A DNA stretch of 64,000 nt from NCBI RefSeq assembly GCF_030272615.1, contig NC_081407.1:267431575-267495574 (forward strand). Reading direction: 5' to 3'. Of the stretch, positions 61,511-64,000 are shown piece after piece. The notes under the pieces are model-generated. The model made no database searches. It had not been told where the DNA came from and saw only the letters and a list, made by a program, of their open reading frames with translations. The stretch is from Cryptomeria japonica. Its lineage: Eukaryota > Streptophyta > Pinopsida > Cupressales > Cupressaceae. A program made the position numbers and the translations under genes. Every line of letters starts with the position of its first letter. Position 1 is the stretch's first letter.

Positions 61511-63166
61511 CTATTGATTAGTTTCATCTTCAACATATTCTTCAATCTTTTCACTGGTCTGGTTCATCTGCATAAACCTAGTCATCTCGGGACATGAGGC
61601 TCCATCATGGTCTGTTGTGAGATGAAAATCACACATTGCAGCAGTTTGACGATTACTTGTAGATGGATGCTCAATCGCCAACCTTGGTGTTGGAGCTGGT
61701 AGCTTTGGTTGCCGGTTTTGTTGATATGGAATATAATTCCTTCTAGGAATATCTTGATACATAGGTGGTGGATTATGTGGTAATTGCTTCTTCAACTGAA
61801 GTAAATCATTAGCTAGCTTTTGAATCATTGGATCAGTAGGTGCAGGATTGGCTTGTTGAATTTTTCCTTTTTGTAATTATTTATTCCACTTTCCAGCGCT
61901 CAGTAGGTCATCTTCAACTTCAATGGCTAACCTTTGTGCTGCAGCGAGATCAGCTACTCGTCCTCTTCTTATTTGGAAACTAATGTCAGGAGGTTGTGCA
62001 TTAATGAAGAAACATTTTTTATTTTCCTCCGTAGGCCTCTTATCAGCTGCTAATTTATTGACTATTTTGTTGAAACGAGCCACAAATTCTCTCATAGGTT
62101 CATGCACTTCTTTCTTCATTTGGGTTAATTGAGCAAGAAGTAGATGACCATCATCTATAGTTTTAAATCTTTCTTCAAATTTTTGTAACAGAGTCACCCA
62201 ATTAGTAATGGAATCGGATGGTAACTGATTAAACCATTCAGCTGCGGCATCAATTAGAGTTTCAACAAAAAGTCATACAGAAACATCCTCATACTGAACT
62301 CCGAGGATCGCGCATGCAGTAAAGAAAGTACTAATATGATCTTCTGCAGTGACTTTTCCATCTCCTGAGAACTTTGGAAGATGCTTCCTTGAACCTGTTG
62401 GCAAATCATGCAATTGATTTCCTAAAGCTAGAGGGCCTATGGCAGCACCCCATGGAACTGGTTGTGGATGAGCCATGATTGGTTGTGTAAAGTTAATAAC
62501 AAGAGGAGGAAGTAAAGTTAAGGCTTGGAAAAATGAGGAATGAGCACTTGCTTTCTTTGGCGAAGAAGGTCTACTGGTAGACCTAACTTTCTTTTTATAA
62601 GTGGTAGAAGGTGTGGAAAAATCAACCTTGTATAGTTCAGCAAAATCGGGATCAATGATACCCTTGCTTCTATCACCTCTAGTATACCTTTTGCTTGCCA
62701 GTGTGCTTGCTAATTACCTTGCTTGTACTGATCTTACATACATCAAATATTTTGTCTTTTACACCTAGGAAGCACAAAAATTCTCTCAATGACAATAGGT
62801 TCTTGTCTAGGATGTACTCTCCTAAGAAAGTAATAATTCAACTTCTTCCACCAACACTTGATGCACTTCTTAGTACTCTGGATCAATTTGTCATATTCTA
62901 GGTTGTCTTTGATTTGGTTGTTGATTTAATGCAATCAAGAACACACGAGGAAATCTTTCCACTATTCTTTCACGGACCACCACTGGATTCTGAGCTTGTC
63001 TTTCTTCTTCTGCCAATATAGCACTTACTCTTTGATATTCAGCCCTACTTCTTCTATTCCTCCAAGCTAAAGTATCCAATTGCGAAAGTATATCTTCTTG
63101 CTCCGCATGAATCCAATCAAGATTCGGTTGTAGCACAGGGAAGAGGTTCTCATGCGGAAGAACCAT
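61511..63166 (-). pseudogene. Gag of E
   Basis: The capsid-type retrotransposon gag domain is clear: HLPKFSGDGKVTAEDHIS, EWFNQLP, MKKEVHEPMREFVARFNKIV. It runs in one frame from MAHPQP (62,476), with stops at 62,273-62,275 (TGA) and 61,877-61,879 (TAA). A zinc-knuckle variant CDFHLTTDHDGASC (CX2HX4HX4C) lies near 61,630. The coding frame extends upstream of 62,476 through a Ser/Lys-rich stretch (RSTSRPSSPKKASAHSS). Another in-frame segment begins MVLPHENLF at 63,166, 65 nt after the primer site, but indels separate the two. Gag builds the virus-like particle. Confidence 0.82.
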
Positions 63167-63230
63167 CTTGTTTCATGACAGGCAAGTAAAAACAATATCA
63201 AAGTGACTGTCTTCTTGTTTCGATTTCGAA

Positions 63231-63248
63231 TCCCCAGCAAAGTCACCA
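63231..63248 (-). other. Primer-binding site of E
   Basis: The minus strand reads TGGTGACTTTGCTGGGGA, six bases inside the 5' LTR. It is not the initiator-Met type; a TGGxGACxxxGCTGGGGA site is the kind reported for Tat/Ogre-like elements, possibly primed by an Arg tRNA. The tRNA identity is from memory and needs a tRNA match. Confidence 0.75.
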
Positions 63249-63254
63249 AAAATC

Positions 63255-64000
63255 TGTTGGTAGACGGATTTTTTGCTTTAAGAAACTTTCTTGAAATACT
63301 CTGTTTTGCCCTGTAATTAGCAACAAAGCGTTCACAACAGTTGAAGAATCACAAAAAAAGAATGGTAATTCTTCTATGCGTTTGAGAGGGGTAGCTCCCT
63401 CGTATAATGGGGGTATTTGGATTTTTTTAAAGATTTTAAAGAATGAACAATAAAGAAAGATTGAACGCCATACAAGGTATGAATCTAGATTAAAATAAAT
63501 TCCATATAATCAAGTTTGAGATACCACAACTTGAAATAATCTTCTTCACATTCAATGTTAAAGGGAAAGCATTAGATAATCATCAATTAAACATAAGAAC
63601 ATTGATAATAACCCATGAGAATAAGTTGAACACACATACAAATTGATCTCTATTGCTTAATTGCTTGAATAATACTATCCAAGTCTCTCATACAAAGCTT
63701 GTGAAAAAGTGGAATCCCCTCTCCTTGAATAATAATGAGGTATATATAGGTGAAGTGATAACCACCTGAGGTACATACCCTAACCACCTTTATAACTACT
63801 ATATAACTTCCTCAACTACTTGAAACAACTTCCTCAACTTGAGGAAAAATAACTATTTAGAATAAATAACCCTTTAAGTGCACCAACTTGAAACAACTAA
63901 CTTTATTTTTAGAAAAATAGTTACTTAGAGTAACTACCCAACTTTGGCACTTAAAATAACTACCCCAAATGCTTTTGATGTTTTTCGAAGTCTTCCATTT
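63255..64000 (-). repeat. 5' LTR of E (partial)
   Basis: It matches 53,386-54,131 with about 8 differences in 746 bp. It is cut by the window end within the PPR-like part. Confidence 0.92.

Larger units (their letters stand above)
53386..64000 (-). mobile_element. Ty3/Gypsy element E, Tat-like (5' LTR runs off the window)
   Basis: On the minus strand: 5' LTR (from beyond 64,000 to 63,255), primer site, gag, protease, plant/archaeal-type RNase H, RT, decayed retroviral-type RNase H, integrase without chromodomain, PPR-derived sequence and 3' LTR ending at 53,386. The non-chromovirus integrase end, the second RNase H and the primer site suggest the Tat/Ogre group. The visible LTR parts differ at about 8 of 746 positions, so the insertion is recent, yet nine in-frame stops break the genes. 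It sits at the end of a microsatellite; the target duplication cannot be checked. Confidence 0.9.

Overview
This looks like nuclear DNA of a plant with a very large, repeat-filled genome. A conifer or other gymnosperm is my best guess, from the low GC, the dense nesting of old LTR elements and the type of retroelement ORFs; I saw no species-specific marker. I found no intact host gene, tRNA, rRNA or CRISPR array. Nearly everything recognisable is transposon-derived, and most coding frames are broken.

Layout. 1-12,630 is AT-rich and largely unidentified, apart from an (AT)n tract and a decayed LINE (about 3,193-5,535, minus strand) with an RNase H domain followed by another ORF. Then come two copies of one large block: copy 1 at about 12,631-24,490 and copy 2 at about 26,641-53,385. 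Shared landmarks, in order, are a TRIM element, an LTR element of family 'B', a flanking tract, a 163-bp MITE and a TA/TG microsatellite. Copy 1 also carries a 3' fragment of family 'D' and has lost the 5' internal part of B. Copy 2 is longer because three insertions landed in it: a LINE (32,305-34,903, 13-bp target-site duplication), a complete LTR element 'C' (37,451-45,432, TSD GTTTT) and a 1.5-kb LTR insertion (50,170-51,682). Between the copies lie a 5' fragment of family D (24,490-26,088) with a GC-rich leader, and an ORF fragment that D interrupts.

53,386 to the window end is a Ty3/Gypsy element 'E' on the minus strand. It has gag, protease, a plant/archaeal-type RNase H, RT, a decayed second RNase H and integrase. 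Its LTRs are about 99% identical over the visible 746 bp, and degraded PPR gene sequence lies in or next to its 3' LTR.

The most interesting signal is that families B and C share an unusual design: an initiator-Met-type primer site, a short leader, a coiled-coil protein with a tandem array of CCHC zinc knuckles and no visible capsid domain, then a long unrecognised protein (called ORF-X here) where pol would be expected. Neither has RT or integrase, so both probably moved with enzymes supplied in trans. ORF-X is recognisably related between the two families although their LTRs differ.
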